A DNA stretch of 64,000 nt from Torreya grandis (lineage: Eukaryota > Streptophyta > Pinopsida > Cupressales > Taxaceae): contig JARHVA010001425.1 in NCBI GenBank assembly GCA_037957365.1, positions 2,852,501 through 2,916,500 on the forward strand. Direction: 5' to 3'. A program made the translations under genes and the position numbers. Numbering within the stretch: position 1 is the stretch's first letter; every line of letters starts with the position of its first letter. The notes below the pieces were generated by a model, which saw nothing but the letters and a program-made list of their open reading frames with translations, searched no databases and had not been told where the DNA came from. This document shows, one piece after another, positions 33,371 through 44,801 of this stretch.

Positions 33371-33999
33371 AACAAACTATTGTGGTCCATAGTTCATAAA
33401 ATTATGTTGTGGATTCCACCCTTGTAGTTATTGGGTGCCCTCATATCTACTATATTGGTCCTTAGTTGGTTTCAATACCCAGTTAGACTGTGTTGGCTAT
33501 AGAATCATATGATTCCATGGATTCAAATTATGCACAATAGTTGTCCAATTTTTATTAAGTGGATTCCAACTAGGTATGTCTGTAGCTAAATAGGTTGGTA
33601 CCATCAGTTCCCAATGTGTAGTAGTAAGATTAGTGCCAAGCATTTTTGCTTCAGGTGTGATGATAGGCTATGTTATCATATTTTATTTCTGCATAGCATT
33701 TTTGGTAATACCTTCTCTCATTTCTTATAGCATTTGGTAGTTCTTTTCATCATGATTATGGGATTTTTAGAAGTCATAATATAATATCTATAATTTCCTT
33801 ACATATTATTTCAATAGATGACATTGAGATATAACCTATCTTGCTATGCAAAAAATATCATAGAACTCAATTTTTTCTCAAACACTCATTCTTATGGTGT
33901 CCTTATTTAATATACTCCATACACCAAAGATCTGACCTAGGTCTCTATGTTACTTCTTATTTTTATTCTAATATTTTTATGAAGAGTTATAAGGTGTTC

Positions 34000-34470
34000 T
34001 CTATCTAAAAACTAGGAGCTAAAGATCCTCAATAATATTTAATTTGCTTCACTCAGATTGAATCTATTTTGGCTTCTACTTTATTAGTGAACTAGGTTTA
34101 TGCAATAGCAAACCTTATCCTTAGTCACATTCCCTCTATAAGCCAAGCAGCCTTATCTTTGTCTTTCATAACAAACTCATCTTTTTCATTACATCTTAAA
34201 ATCTATGATCATATTCAAAGACATTCTCTTTGGCTCCTTGTCTAATTTCCTTGAGATCTTGTATGGTCTAACCATAGCATTTCTAGACTTTAAATTTTAC
34301 AATCAATATTATTTTAAATTGTTTTAGTGTCACTTTGTTGACACCTTTATTAAATATAAATTGCAATGCTCTATTAGCCAATGCTCCAATCAAATCACAC
34401 TTCATCAATGATTATTTTAGCTTTCCAATTCATAGTGTACGTGAGTAAGTACTATTTTAGATCCGTAAAC
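34000..34470 (-). pseudogene. Gag core remnant (element E)
   Basis: Minus strand reads LIGALANRALQFI, NKVTLKQFKIIL, QDLKEIRQGAKENVFEYDHR and KDKAAWLIEGM, the Retrotrans_gag pattern ('A..W', 'QG.ESV.EY..RF', 'WFI.GL'). The N-terminal part up to about 35600 is highly charged and Glu/Lys-rich; a plus-strand frame at 35129-35500 is its antisense shadow. Confidence 0.65.
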
Positions 34471-35600
34471 CCATCATAGAGAGCCAAGTGGTTCAGTGCC
34501 CCCAATTGAGCTGCCATAATGGGGTTTCCTATAGGTATCATAGTTGATTGTTTTACAACTGACATCTAGGATGGTTGTAGTTTAGGGGGATTCTATGGAA
34601 TTATAGGTTCCTCATATTTTGGGAGTGGTTGCAATGTCTCTTCTAGCTTTTAGGATGTGGTATTCAAAAATATATCTTTCTCATCTCCTTTTTCTTATTT
34701 TAAAATTTGAAATTGTTTAATGAAATCCTTATCCTATGCATGAATTAAGGGGTCTATCTTTATTGATAACAATGTTGTTATGTTATTCTTCTATTGTGCT
34801 GATAAACTCTAGGTGATGTCATGATATGATGTCTTTTGTACTTATAGGTTTTTCCTAAAAATAACTTCTAGAATTGGTCCTTGTCAAGTGTCCTCATCTA
34901 AAAATATGTATGAATTACTATGATTTTGAAGAAAATTAGGCTTGGGGAATGTGTGCTCCCTTGGGAAATAATCCTTAACTCCAAAGATATATCTCTCAAA
35001 ATTTAAACACATATTATGTTTGTGACTGTAGGGCAATCCTTCTTTTTCTCTCTAGAATAGCCTTCCTAGAAACTACAATCTTTTAACCATCTGATCTATT
35101 TTTATACTACTACCTTCTTCCTTCATCTATGTTATATCCTCATCACTTCCTTGTTCTTTATCCTTACTTTACTCGAGCTTCTCTCTATCTCTGCTCACCA
35201 CACACTTATTATTATATTCTCCTTTCATCCAAATCATCAACACTACTACTCTTATTCATAGCTTACTATAACAAACTTTGTTTATTTCATCTCCTCTATT
35301 ATCACAAATCTCTTTATAACTCTAGAGTCTTCTTTTGGTCCTTTTCCTCTAGATTCCTCATTCTATACTCAATTTTAATCTCTACCTTTTCATATTTTAT
35401 TCATTCTCCCTTATGTCATAAATACCCCCTAGTGCAAAAAGTGACTACTCCATATGTAAGGGAACATGTACCATCACTTTTTCCAGATCCAACATCTTAA
35501 TGAGCATAGGAAGTTGTTGTAAGAATTTTCCTCTTATCCCTCTCATAAATAGATCTTTTTATACTTCAAATGCAATATGTCCTTGTACTTAGAAATATGT

Positions 35601-36837
35601 CATATACCCATTAATGGTCAAATCCAACTAATGATCTATTTCATGAGTCTAACTAGTGTTAAATCCTAAAGTTATTCAATCTTCTCCTCATACCATGTAA
35701 TGTTAGTGGTCATACAAGATTTGAAACAATGGTGATCTAGATGAGCCAACCAATTATCTATCAATCCAAGTAGTTTGCACTAGAATATCTCATAAATTTC
35801 ATCACAAATATGTTCCTGCATAATTTATTATTCATAACACATTATTCTTTGGGATTCCTTATATGCAAACTCAATGATTTTATGATCTATCCAACATTCC
35901 ATGTCTCTTTGACTAACCACATTAGCATATCCTCAAATATTGAGTTCCATGATCATTACACCATTATTACTGGAGGTTCTTGGGTTCACTAAAGTATGCT
36001 AATTATAGGGATAACTCCTAAAATTTAAGGAAAAACTTTTAGGAAAGGATAAATCATTGAAATATATTCAATTATATACTAGGATCATAGAATTTTAACA
36101 CAATCTTAGGTAATATTATGAATGTCTACTTAAATAGATACATAATGTCAATACTTAGGTGTGAATACACAGTTGTCAACTCATAGGTAAAATACCTTTT
36201 AGTAATAAATTAACATACTAGGACTTCTAATTATTGGAAGTAATTCACAGATATCCCCTGAGGAATGTTATCATTACATAGAGTTATTATGAAATAAAAT
36301 CCAATTTCACAATAATCATATTGTATCACATATAAGACAAAGCCCTTTTCATGAGAATTAATACTATAACACATATTGATACATAAAAGATATAGATATA
36401 ATAGGGAACATAGAGCCATCATATTAATCACTAATTACATAATCTTACTTACAATCCTTATATGATTAGGAACTCATTACACATTCATTTTAAATATCCT
36501 AAGTCTAAAGTCATTCCTTCATACATTCACAAAAAACTTATTCAAAAGATCCTCATACAGTATTACCCAACATTATCCAACTTGTTCTATTAAAATCTAT
36601 AAGAATATATAATCCTAAAAACTATACTATTATAACCACGATGTCTATACTTGGCATCCAGGTATGTCAACGTGTATTCTCTTACTAAATATTCCATGTA
36701 CATTATCCCATCTTGAAATATAATATCATCATAAAAATCTTGTAGAATAACTATTAACCACAAAGAATCCATGGTCCCTATCCACATGGCATGTTCATAT
36801 ATTTGATTAGTTAGTGTACACATTTCCTAGCTAACAT
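35601..36837. other. Stretch without recognised genes between E and fragment B
   Basis: Small frames (35810-35992 +, 36231-36431 -, 36590-36823 -) have no family resemblance. It may hold the missing leader and 5' LTR of E, but no second copy exists in the window to prove it. Confidence 0.35.
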
Positions 36838-37718
36838 TGTATCATCATGGAATATAGGATTAGGCCTTTCATCATTTTGATACATCTTAGGTGGTAGGAG
36901 AGGAAGCTCAATGTGTTGAATGGTCACACCACATAGTCTATGGCTACACCTAGGTTGCATGCAAAATAATATAAACATGAAATGAAAAATTATAATAATT
37001 TGAAACCCTGACTAGTTGAAAATTCTAAGAATAAAAAAGATTGAATTCATATAGGTCAATTTCACCAAATGTTTAATCATAAATTGGCATATTATAATAT
37101 AGTATAGGGTTAAGAATATATAAATGAATAACCATAAGGGTGACAAATAGATTTATAGGAGGCCAATTAATTTCAAACTTAAATAAATAATATTCTAAAT
37201 TTAAATAATGAGATATGATTAAAATAGTAAGTACAATGATTTATTGATATATAAATGAAATGAAAATAAGAGTACTTAGTTATTTTACTATCTAAATGAA
37301 AATCTAATATGGAATAGGTTAGAAATAGACTAGATTAGTGCTTTAGATCAGTCATCAAATTCTAGAAATTTGACCTTTGTGGCCTCAGACACTTGTATCA
37401 ACCTTGAATGATTACATCGGTTTTTCTCTCTAACTTAGACACAAGTGTCTAGTATGGAATATATACTAAATTTATATGTGACCACCTAAGATATTATAGG
37501 TTTTTTTTCACCCTCACTTTGGTGTGCTCATATCTGGATCTTGGGTTATCACTCCTTGTTAAATATCAAAACTTTAGTTCTTCATCTTCATAGTGGTTAT
37601 GGGAAAAATTAGGTTAGTGGGATTATAGTGTCAAGCTAACCCCAAAGACACCTCTTTCAATGGGTGTTTCCCACCTATCCACTATTCTATATAGGGCCTT
37701 AACCAATGTATTTATCCC
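36838..37718 (-). mobile_element. Fragment B: truncated family-A LTR with leader and gag start
   Basis: The minus strand runs from the truncated LTR (37718-37070) through primer-binding site TTTGGTGAAATT (37069-37058) to gag start HIELPLLPPKMYQ, and stops at 36838. It matches fragment C over both LTR and leader. On the right, the LTR is cut after 'aagggataaatac' and abuts RNase H of element F, so about 690 bp of the LTR 5' side is missing. Confidence 0.78.
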
Positions 37719-38348
37719 TTATATCATATTTCTAAAGATAATCATATTTCTAAAAAGTTTTTTATACTATCATGATCGGTCTTTACTTTAAAGTGTCTAC
37801 CCATTAGATAAAGTCTCCATTACTTGACTACATGAATAATATCTAACATATCTTTTATCATATATTAGTGTTTGCCTATTTTTACCCTTAATTTGATGAC
37901 TATCAAATACAATGGGTCTTCTTTATTACATGTGTAATTCCTCCATGCCATATCCTGATGCATCACATTCAACAATAATTGTTTTGGAAAAATCAAGGGT
38001 ATCTGAAATTAGAAAGGTGTACATAGCCTACTTTAGCTTCTCAAAGGTTATGGTTTTTGATTCATTCCCTTTTAAGTAATCCTTATTTAAAAAATATTTG
38101 ATTGGTTTTACTATGCTACCATAATTTTTCACAAATACTTGATGCTAACCTATGTACCCCAAAAAACCTTAAAGAGTATTGATGGTTTTTGGAACTTGCC
38201 CCTTGATCATAATTTTGATTTTATTATGATCTACTTTGACTCCTTCATTTAAAATAATATGACCCAAATACTCCTCCTCTTAGACTCCAAAAACACATTT
38301 GGAAAGTTTTTCATAAAGATGTTGTTCTGTAACTAATGAAACTTGTTT
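37719..38348 (-). pseudogene. RT end and RNase H remnant of element F (main piece)
   Basis: Minus strand shows EQHLYEKLSKCVFG, EEEYLGHIILNEGVKVDHNK, VPKTINTL.GFLGYIG, FVKNYGSIVKPI, then RNase H with IIVECDASGYGME, DPLYLIVIKLRVK-like and HDSIKNFL. These match Tekay-like plant gypsy polyproteins ('YLGHIVS.EGVKVDP.KI', 'LRGFLGLTGYYR.FVKNYG', 'IVECDASG.GIGAVL', 'DHDSLKYFLEQ'). The part upstream of EQHLYEKL continues at 46197-46136 on the far side of element A. RNase H stops at 37719, where fragment B begins; integrase is absent. Confidence 0.88.
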
Positions 38349-39080
38349 TTTAGATGATATTGATGGATTATATATAACACCTTAGTCTTATATACTTGGA
38401 AAAAACATACCTTAGATTTTCCTCTTAGTTATGGACCTTTCTCACTTTTATAAATCTCATGTATACTCTATCTTATGCCCCTTATTCTATCTCTTGGTCC
38501 AACCAATATTATGTTGATGACCCAAACCTTATATCATTCTCAAAATGATTTAAACATGATTATCTTCCACTTTTGTAAGTTCTGAGTCTGTACCTACTTT
38601 CATGTTCCCTAGACATTAGCATCCTGAAAAGAAACCTATATCGATGCAGGTTTTATGCTATGATGTAAGTGTTCAGTGCCCTAAAGTCATCTAGTTTGTA
38701 GATGAAATGTTTCATAATGATCAAACCAAATTATTTAATGTGAATTATTTCTCTAAATAGATTGATATAAATACAAGATCAACCCTCATTAATTCCTCAC
38801 CTAGTATGAACCTAGCACAAACCTAAGGTAACTTATCAAAGCATTCAATCAAGCACTCAATAAACCAAAGCTTCCCTATTTTCTCTTATTTTCATATCAT
38901 TCATAGGGATAGAACATACACATATCTGAATTACTGAAAGAGTAGCCTAAGATCCCAATTTTCTATGTTATAAGTTAGGTCACTATTATACTTATTTTCC
39001 ACATATTTCATGATTTACATAGAAGCCAAAATGTAGGGGAGAACAACATCAGTCTGAGTCCCTATTCAGAGTGTATATAA

Positions 39081-39146
<66 letters not shown>

Positions 39147-39173
39147 ATATATATATATATGTATATATATATG

Positions 39174-39208
<35 letters not shown>

Positions 39209-39836
39209 GTACATATATATATGTATGTATGTATATATATATATATATATATGGATCATTGATAGAAGGGTATTTGGGGTTAGCTCAACATTATGTTCTC
39301 ACTAACCCATTTTTCCCCAATGTCACCATGACGATGAAGAATTAGGGTCTTATAATTTTATGAGTGATAATCCATGACCAAGATCTGAATGCACCAAATT
39401 GAAGGTGAGGACAAACCCAAAATCATCTAGGTGGTTGAATCCTTTTCTAGTAGGTATTTTGTATAGGAAACCTATGGCAGGTTCAAATAAGAGCATCAAC
39501 ACAACTATCCAAGGCTGATGTTAGTGTCCATATCTCTAGAGTCACTCAATCTATAATTTGGCAACTATTCTAGAACCTTATTCTATTCTTATTCCTACAT
39601 GTTATATATCTAGAGCTATGTTAGCATTAGAACCAATTAAGTATATTATTTATTTGTCATTTCCATATCTAAAATACTTATACTTATTTTTTTAGCTTAT
39701 CTCAACTTAATTAATTCAACATATGTTATATCTGAGAGTAGCATCTTATTATCCTACTATAGAGATAGTTTATCACCCTTGTACCTTAGGCTATCTTTAT
39801 CCCCTTTATCCTTAAATAACCCCAATCTAGTAAACA
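38349..39836 (+). repeat. 5' LTR of element A
   Basis: It aligns with 44802-46134 and copy 1; ends AGTAAACA before the primer-binding site. About 170 bp of TG/TA repeats (39082-39252) account for the extra length. TATA-like GATATAAATA is at 38764-38773. Confidence 0.88.
39082..39252. repeat. Compound microsatellite (TG)n then (TA)n-rich
   Basis: About 27 uninterrupted TG units (39082-39136), then TATG/TA repeats to 39252. It lies inside the 5' LTR of element A, where the partner LTR has only 'catatatatagg' (about 45543) and copy 1 has no repeat. Frames in this stretch (Cys-Val or Tyr-Ile runs) are not genes. Confidence 0.95.
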
Positions 39837-39850
39837 TTTGGCGAACCTAA
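39837..39850 (+). other. Primer-binding site of element A
   Basis: TTTGGCGAACCTAA directly after the LTR end. It keeps the CpG that B, C and D show as TpG, and so is likely nearest the original form. Confidence 0.65.
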
Positions 39851-39946
39851 CTAATATGAATGCAAACATTTCTAATTCTTAGGGTTTTAATTCAACTAGG
39901 GTTTTAGATTATTATACTTTTTCATTTCTTGCTTATATTATTTTGC

Positions 39947-41400
39947 ATGCAACCTAGGCATAACCCTAGATTAGCAGGTGTGTCTATTGAACACATTGAG
40001 ATTCTCCTCCCACCACCTAAGATGTCTCAAATTAATAGGAGATGTAATCATATGGATCATGATGACACTAATGTTGAGAATGAAAAACATACTAATGTGG
40101 TTATCATATAAAAATATTTTGATAATGAAAACCATGAGTTTAATTAAACCAATGAACATGAGTAAATAGATCATGACCAAGTGTAATCAATTTCATTGTT
40201 TTGTGAGCATATTTATCAAAAATCTAAATATCTTTATAAAATCCTAAAAATGATTTTAGAAACTAAGAACACAAAAAACATATATGACCAAATAGGTCCA
40301 TTTATTAATCATGCTATTAGAAATATGGTTTATACTCATTTACCAACAACCTCCCCCTAAACACATTATAATCTAATACTTATAATAAGGGAATATGATA
40401 TGTATTTCAACATTTGTCTCTTGAAACTACCATTTTTTCATCTACCATGGGGCTAACAAATGTTTCAAATCAAATTTTAGTTTCTATGCCTATTCAAACC
40501 ACAATTACATCCCCTTTGGAGACTACTCAGCTTGTTAATCTAAATCCCAATGGTTCTACAGTTCAAGCACTACTTTAATTTATAAATACATTGGAGGAAA
40601 ATCTTAAAAACATTGAACAAAATGCTTTAAATTCTCCTCATGCTATTGATTCTTAAGATGTGTTACATAACCCTCTCACACTTGAGATATGTTTGCACCC
40701 TTTGCCAATTATTTTTGTTACACCTAAGTTCAAATTTTATGATATCAAGGGTGATTCTAAATGTTATCTTTGATCCTTTTATGTTCCATGCCTTGATTAT
40801 TCCTCTAATAATAAACTTTTGACCAAATTATTCCCAAGAAGCCTCAAGGACTATGCTTTGAGGTGGTTCTATGATTTACCTCTCTAATCTATGAAAGTAT
40901 TCAAACTTATTGTAGACCATTTTTTGACACACTTTTCCATTAATATTTTTGAAAAGGTTTTTTATGCTCAAATTTCCAAAATCAAACAAGGAACAAATGA
41001 ACCTATCAATGAATATGTCTTGAGGCACAAGACAATGTTGGCTAAAATAACTAATAATATGGTAGATAAGGAGTTACAAGACATATTCAAGTAGAGTTTT
41101 CTTACTCCTTTACATGAGCACGTTGTTTTCAAGAAATTTAATCTTTTTATGACTTATGCCATGTTGTATGGGATCATGAAATGAATCTTATTTCATTGAA
41201 TAAGCTCAAATATGTAGTAAGCACACTAGTTGTACTTACATCTAATTCCAAATTTACAATCAAACTAAGTTATAAGGTAAAACCTCCTGAGCCTAAAAAT
41301 GAAACAACAACCATGGTTAAAATGGTTTCATAGCAACCTAATGGGCTTGTATTATCTAATGAACCAAGGAAACAATTTACACACTTAACTAAGTCTCCCA
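39947..41400 (+). pseudogene. Gag of element A
   Basis: ATG at 39947 starts MQPRHNPRLAGVSIEHIE, LLPPPKMSQINRRCNHMDHD. The core region (about 40720-41095) reads TPKFKFYDIKGDSKCYL, LFPRSLKDYALRWFYDLPL and, in the clear frame 40891-41094, DHFLTHFSINIFEKVFYAQI, SKIKQGTNEPINEYVLRHK. This is the Retrotrans_gag fold pattern (YDGKGDP..HL, P.SLKG.AL.WFY.LP, KQ...E....Y..R). Downstream 41270-41400 is Lys/Pro-rich. No zinc knuckle was seen. Stops occur about every 60 codons. Confidence 0.82.
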
Positions 41401-41869
41401 CTTCATTACTGTCATGACTAGTAGAGTGTCATCTTATATATCTCCCTCATCCTATAGAGGTTGATATGAATAGAACTCTACCTAAAGGATACTTTGCAAA
41501 AGATTATTATGATTTTAACTAGGTACTAAGACATTAAATGAATAGATGTTTTCCCTTGAATCATAAGATCTAAGACCTTATTGATGACCAAAATATTACA
41601 TTTGATTATCCTCTTAATGAATCAAATTCACAACTTAGTGATTACCAGAAATATAAAATATTTAACAATCCTTTTCAAGACCATTCTAAGAAGGAACTAT
41701 AAGTGAAAATGGAATATAATGCACATCCTCATCCATCACATTATGGGCACCAATTATGTGGGATTATTGGTACTTATATATAACACATAGCTCCTATGAT
41801 TAAGAGACCTTATATTACTTTTGATGATACTGAGATCAATGATGATGACTCTAATCTTCATTATTTATT

Positions 41870-42240
41870 CATTTGAGCATTACTTGATCACTATATTATA
41901 CATAATATTATGATCGATAATGGTGCAAGTTAAAATGTTTGCACTATGATATTACTTATGCATCTAGGTTATACTCATCATGATTTGCATCTTTATAATA
42001 GATCAATTAAATTATTTGATAGGACCTCCCAGAAGGTCCTTAATTATATCAACCTACCTTTACAATTCAATCCCACACACATGGTTACTACCTTTTAAAT
42101 TATACCTTCCATGGGAATCTTTGATATGTTATTGGGAAGACCTTGGATCTATAAACTTATAGCAGTAGCTTATATAGTTCATGGGTGTGTTAAATACATT
42201 CATACCAATTGGTTAATTATAATTTTTATAATCCCATATG
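41870..42240 (+). pseudogene. Aspartic protease of element A
   Basis: Reading MIDNGASLNVCTMILLMHLG, then YTHHDLHLYNRSIKLFDRTS, PLQFNPTHMVTTF and PSMGIFDMLLGRPWIYKL gives the complete retropepsin layout: DNGAS active site (a DSGA variant common in this group) and the 'LLGRPW' flap-end block. One frame change near 42030-42100. Similar to the D protease. Normally RT would follow; here nothing pol-like follows. Confidence 0.82.
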
Positions 42241-42611
42241 AGCATTCTTTTAAACAATAAAAACTTATACCCATGTAATTAACTATCAAACCTACTAAAG
42301 TTAAATTACCACAAAAGGGTAAGCAACAAGCAATCCCCTTTACTAGGTGGCCAGTACTTGAGATACCATTACATCAAAGACATATAGTGTATTCCAATAA
42401 ACCCTAAGAACATATATATTGGTCCCATTAACACCTACTACTATTGTCCCTTCATGACCACATATTCATATTATACATACATAGAGCATCATAGACACTA
42501 CAGTGATAAATATTGTACCTATACATGCTCTTTAGTAGTACCATAAATATATTACACCAAGTTTTGAGTGGGGATATACATATGATCATACTTTGGATGA
42601 TATGATAGGAT

Positions 42612-42784
42612 GATCTTTCCTCTTCACATATTCCAAAAATACCAAAAAATCAAAACATTCAAAAATCAAAAAAAAAAAAAATCAGCATAAACATGTTCTT
42701 GATCTTTCCTCTTCACATATTCCAAAAATACCAAAAAATCAAAACATTCAAAAGTCCAAAATAATTCAAGATAAACATGTTCTA
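42612..42784. repeat. 89-bp tandem duplication in element A
   Basis: GATCTTTCCTCTTCACATAT begins at 42612 and again at 42701. The first 50 or so bases of the copies are identical; they differ mainly at an A14 run in the first. Near identity in such a worn element means the duplication is recent. Confidence 0.88.
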
Positions 42785-43673
42785 TTATCTCCTTGTAATA
42801 TATGTGTTATTTCCATGTTGATGTATGGCATATCAGCTACTCCTGTATACACATGTGTGTCATGCTTCTAATTGAGTGTGATAAAGGCATACATAGATAC
42901 ATAATCTATTCTTATTTTAGATGTTGGGCCTTACCTCTATTCATGTCATTGGACATTAGGGGCATCCACCTCTATGATAATTCTATTTATAGGTTATATC
43001 ATTCTATGGTCACTCTATACTATTATATTTTGAACTCATATATGTACTTACACATCTTTATCCATGATTACATATTTCACATGGTACTTGATATGTTATG
43101 CACTTGACATATTTTGCTAACACATTTGACCGATGGGATACTATGATATGTTTATGATAATTAATTATGCTCTCATTTATTTACTTTATTGAATGTCTTT
43201 CCTTCATGCTGTCTTGCTTATTTGAGCATTTGAATATACTCCTTTGTTTATGGCCCACATGCCTGTGTGTGCTTTCTTTGACATTCAAATATGTCATTGT
43301 TTTTTGTATGCACATTTAAATATTTCATTTTTTTTATGTACATTTGAATAAGTTATGTCATTTCAATTATGTGTCATTTAAACTTGCCCCTTGTTTGCAG
43401 TCTCCTAGGACCATTGTATGTTGACTTGCTTTTGAGTGTTCTTGTTTGTGTGCTTGATTTGTTTGTTGAGCTTGTATTATTACTATATTTATGTTTCCAT
43501 GATATTTAACATGAATCTTATACATTCATTTTATCACATTTTTATATGAAATTCAATGCTACATTTACCTATACATGTTCTTATATATGCTACATAGTTG
43601 TATTTATAGATTATATAGTTGTCTTTTCCTTTTGAGGTAAGGTAACTACCAATTTATATTCTTACCTCACCTA

Positions 43674-43965
43674 AAATGGGGGCATATCAGTGGGTTCATG
43701 TCACATAGGCATGTTATTCATATTTTAAATATTTTTAAATTCAATGGGGGCATGCTTTGGAAGCATGCTCTCTACACTTTCTTTACATTTGGCACTTATT
43801 TCAATTTTTAGATTTCTCCACATTTATTTAGTATTCGACACACCCAAATTTAGTGGGGGCATGCTTTAGAAACATGTCCTCCACATTGTCACTTATTTTA
43901 GATTTTATATTTCTCCATATATAGTGGGGGCATGCTTTGGAAAGATGCTCTCCACACACAGTTTT
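43674..43965 (+). repeat. Repeated TGGGGGCATGCTTTGGAAGC hairpin words
   Basis: TGGGGGCAT occurs at about 43675, 43745, 43854 and 43925. In the last three it extends through GCATGCTT-TGG-AAGCATGC, an 8-bp stem with a 3-base loop (perfect at 43745, worn in the others), and on to 'ctctccacac'. It lies 0.9 kb before the 3' LTR. Confidence 0.7.
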
Positions 43966-44465
43966 CAAATTGGCCAAAGCACACAAGCTATATAATTTAG
44001 ATTCATAATTGTGGTAGAATTTTATACATTGGTATCATTATCATACACAATTTTAGCATGAGACATATCTAAGGTACATATGTTATGTAATGTGTGCCTA
44101 ATACTATAAAATCCAATTCACTTTTAGATTTTAAAACACTCTTAGGGACTATCATCACCCAATAGAACGAACTTTTATGGACTATATAGAGCCAATATAT
44201 TATATTAATTGGTTCACTTTTGGTATGTTTGAGGTGATTAAATCACTCAATTTTTCCAATTTTTGAGGTTGGAATTGATTTTATCATCCATCCTCACCAA
44301 TTTGATAGTATGATTTGACTCTATTCACTCATTCTCACTAGGTTATAAGTATGATTAGATTACATAGTTTTGCTAATCTCAACTTTTGAGTGAAAACTCA
44401 AATTTTTGGTAAGGTTTGAGGCATGTTCCTTAAAATATATCTCTATATCTCCTAATATATATGAA

Positions 44466-44468
<3 letters not shown>

Positions 44469-44499
<31 letters not shown>
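44469..44499. repeat. (TA)n microsatellite
   Basis: An uninterrupted TA run of about 31 bases near the end of the element A interior. Confidence 0.9.
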
Positions 44500-44501
<2 letters not shown>

Positions 44502-44791
44502 TAATTTTAGTTTTAGATCCTTACAATGATATGTTTTTTTAAATCAACTTGTCAATAGGTAAAGCAGTTTCATCGCTACACAAGTGTACTCCTAAACCTT
44601 GATCCTTCAATTTCACTCTCTTTAATACTTTAAATTTTAGATTATATATATTGATTATGTGTTACATGCTCTTAGTTACAATTCAGTCACCAAAAAAGCA
44701 CTCAAGTTGGATTCAAATAAAGGCAAGGTGTGTTGTACACACCCAGGTATGCATTTCTTCTCCTTTAAACTAATAAATTCATTATTATATT

Positions 44792-44801
44792 AAAGGGGGA
44801 G
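44792..44801 (+). other. Polypurine tract of element A
   Basis: AAAGGGGGAG directly before the 3' LTR, supporting plus-strand orientation. Confidence 0.75.

Larger units (their letters stand above)
28660..35600 (-). mobile_element. Element E: gag-protease-pol remnant of a Tat/Ogre-like Ty3/gypsy retrotransposon
   Basis: Minus-strand order from right to left is charged Gag N-terminus (about 35600-34460), Gag core (34460-34000), RGG and zinc-knuckle region (33370-33200), protease (32640-32350), RT (30700-30230), RNase H (29923-29700), integrase (29100-28700). Integrase stops after its catalytic core; 28661-28680 is a purine tract on this strand and then the LTR of fragment C. The 5' LTR of E is not identified. 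All frames carry stops. Confidence 0.78.
42240..44791 (+). other. Element A interior after protease, non-coding, where pol is missing
   Basis: 2.5 kb without RT, RNase H or integrase motifs on either strand. It holds an 89-bp tandem duplication, a set of hairpin-bearing TGGGGGCAT repeats and a (TA)n run. The frame 42802-43107 has no family resemblance. Confidence 0.55.

Noticed and set aside
35129..35500. 123-codon plus-strand frame, the longest in this part and rich in Tyr, Leu and Ser
   Set aside because: It is antisense to the Lys/Glu-rich Gag N-terminus of element E; the composition is what such a strand gives, and no family or signal was recognised.
36590..36823. 77-codon minus-strand frame beside fragment B
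   Set aside because: Plausible-looking residues but no recognised family and no second copy in the window.
39062..39345. Several overlapping frames of Cys-Val, Tyr-Ile or Thr-His repeats
   Set aside because: Pure translation of the TG/TA microsatellite on both strands.
42802..43107. 101-codon plus-strand frame in element A
   Set aside because: Tyr/His/Ile-rich chance frame in AT-rich DNA; no similarity to pol at the place where pol would be.
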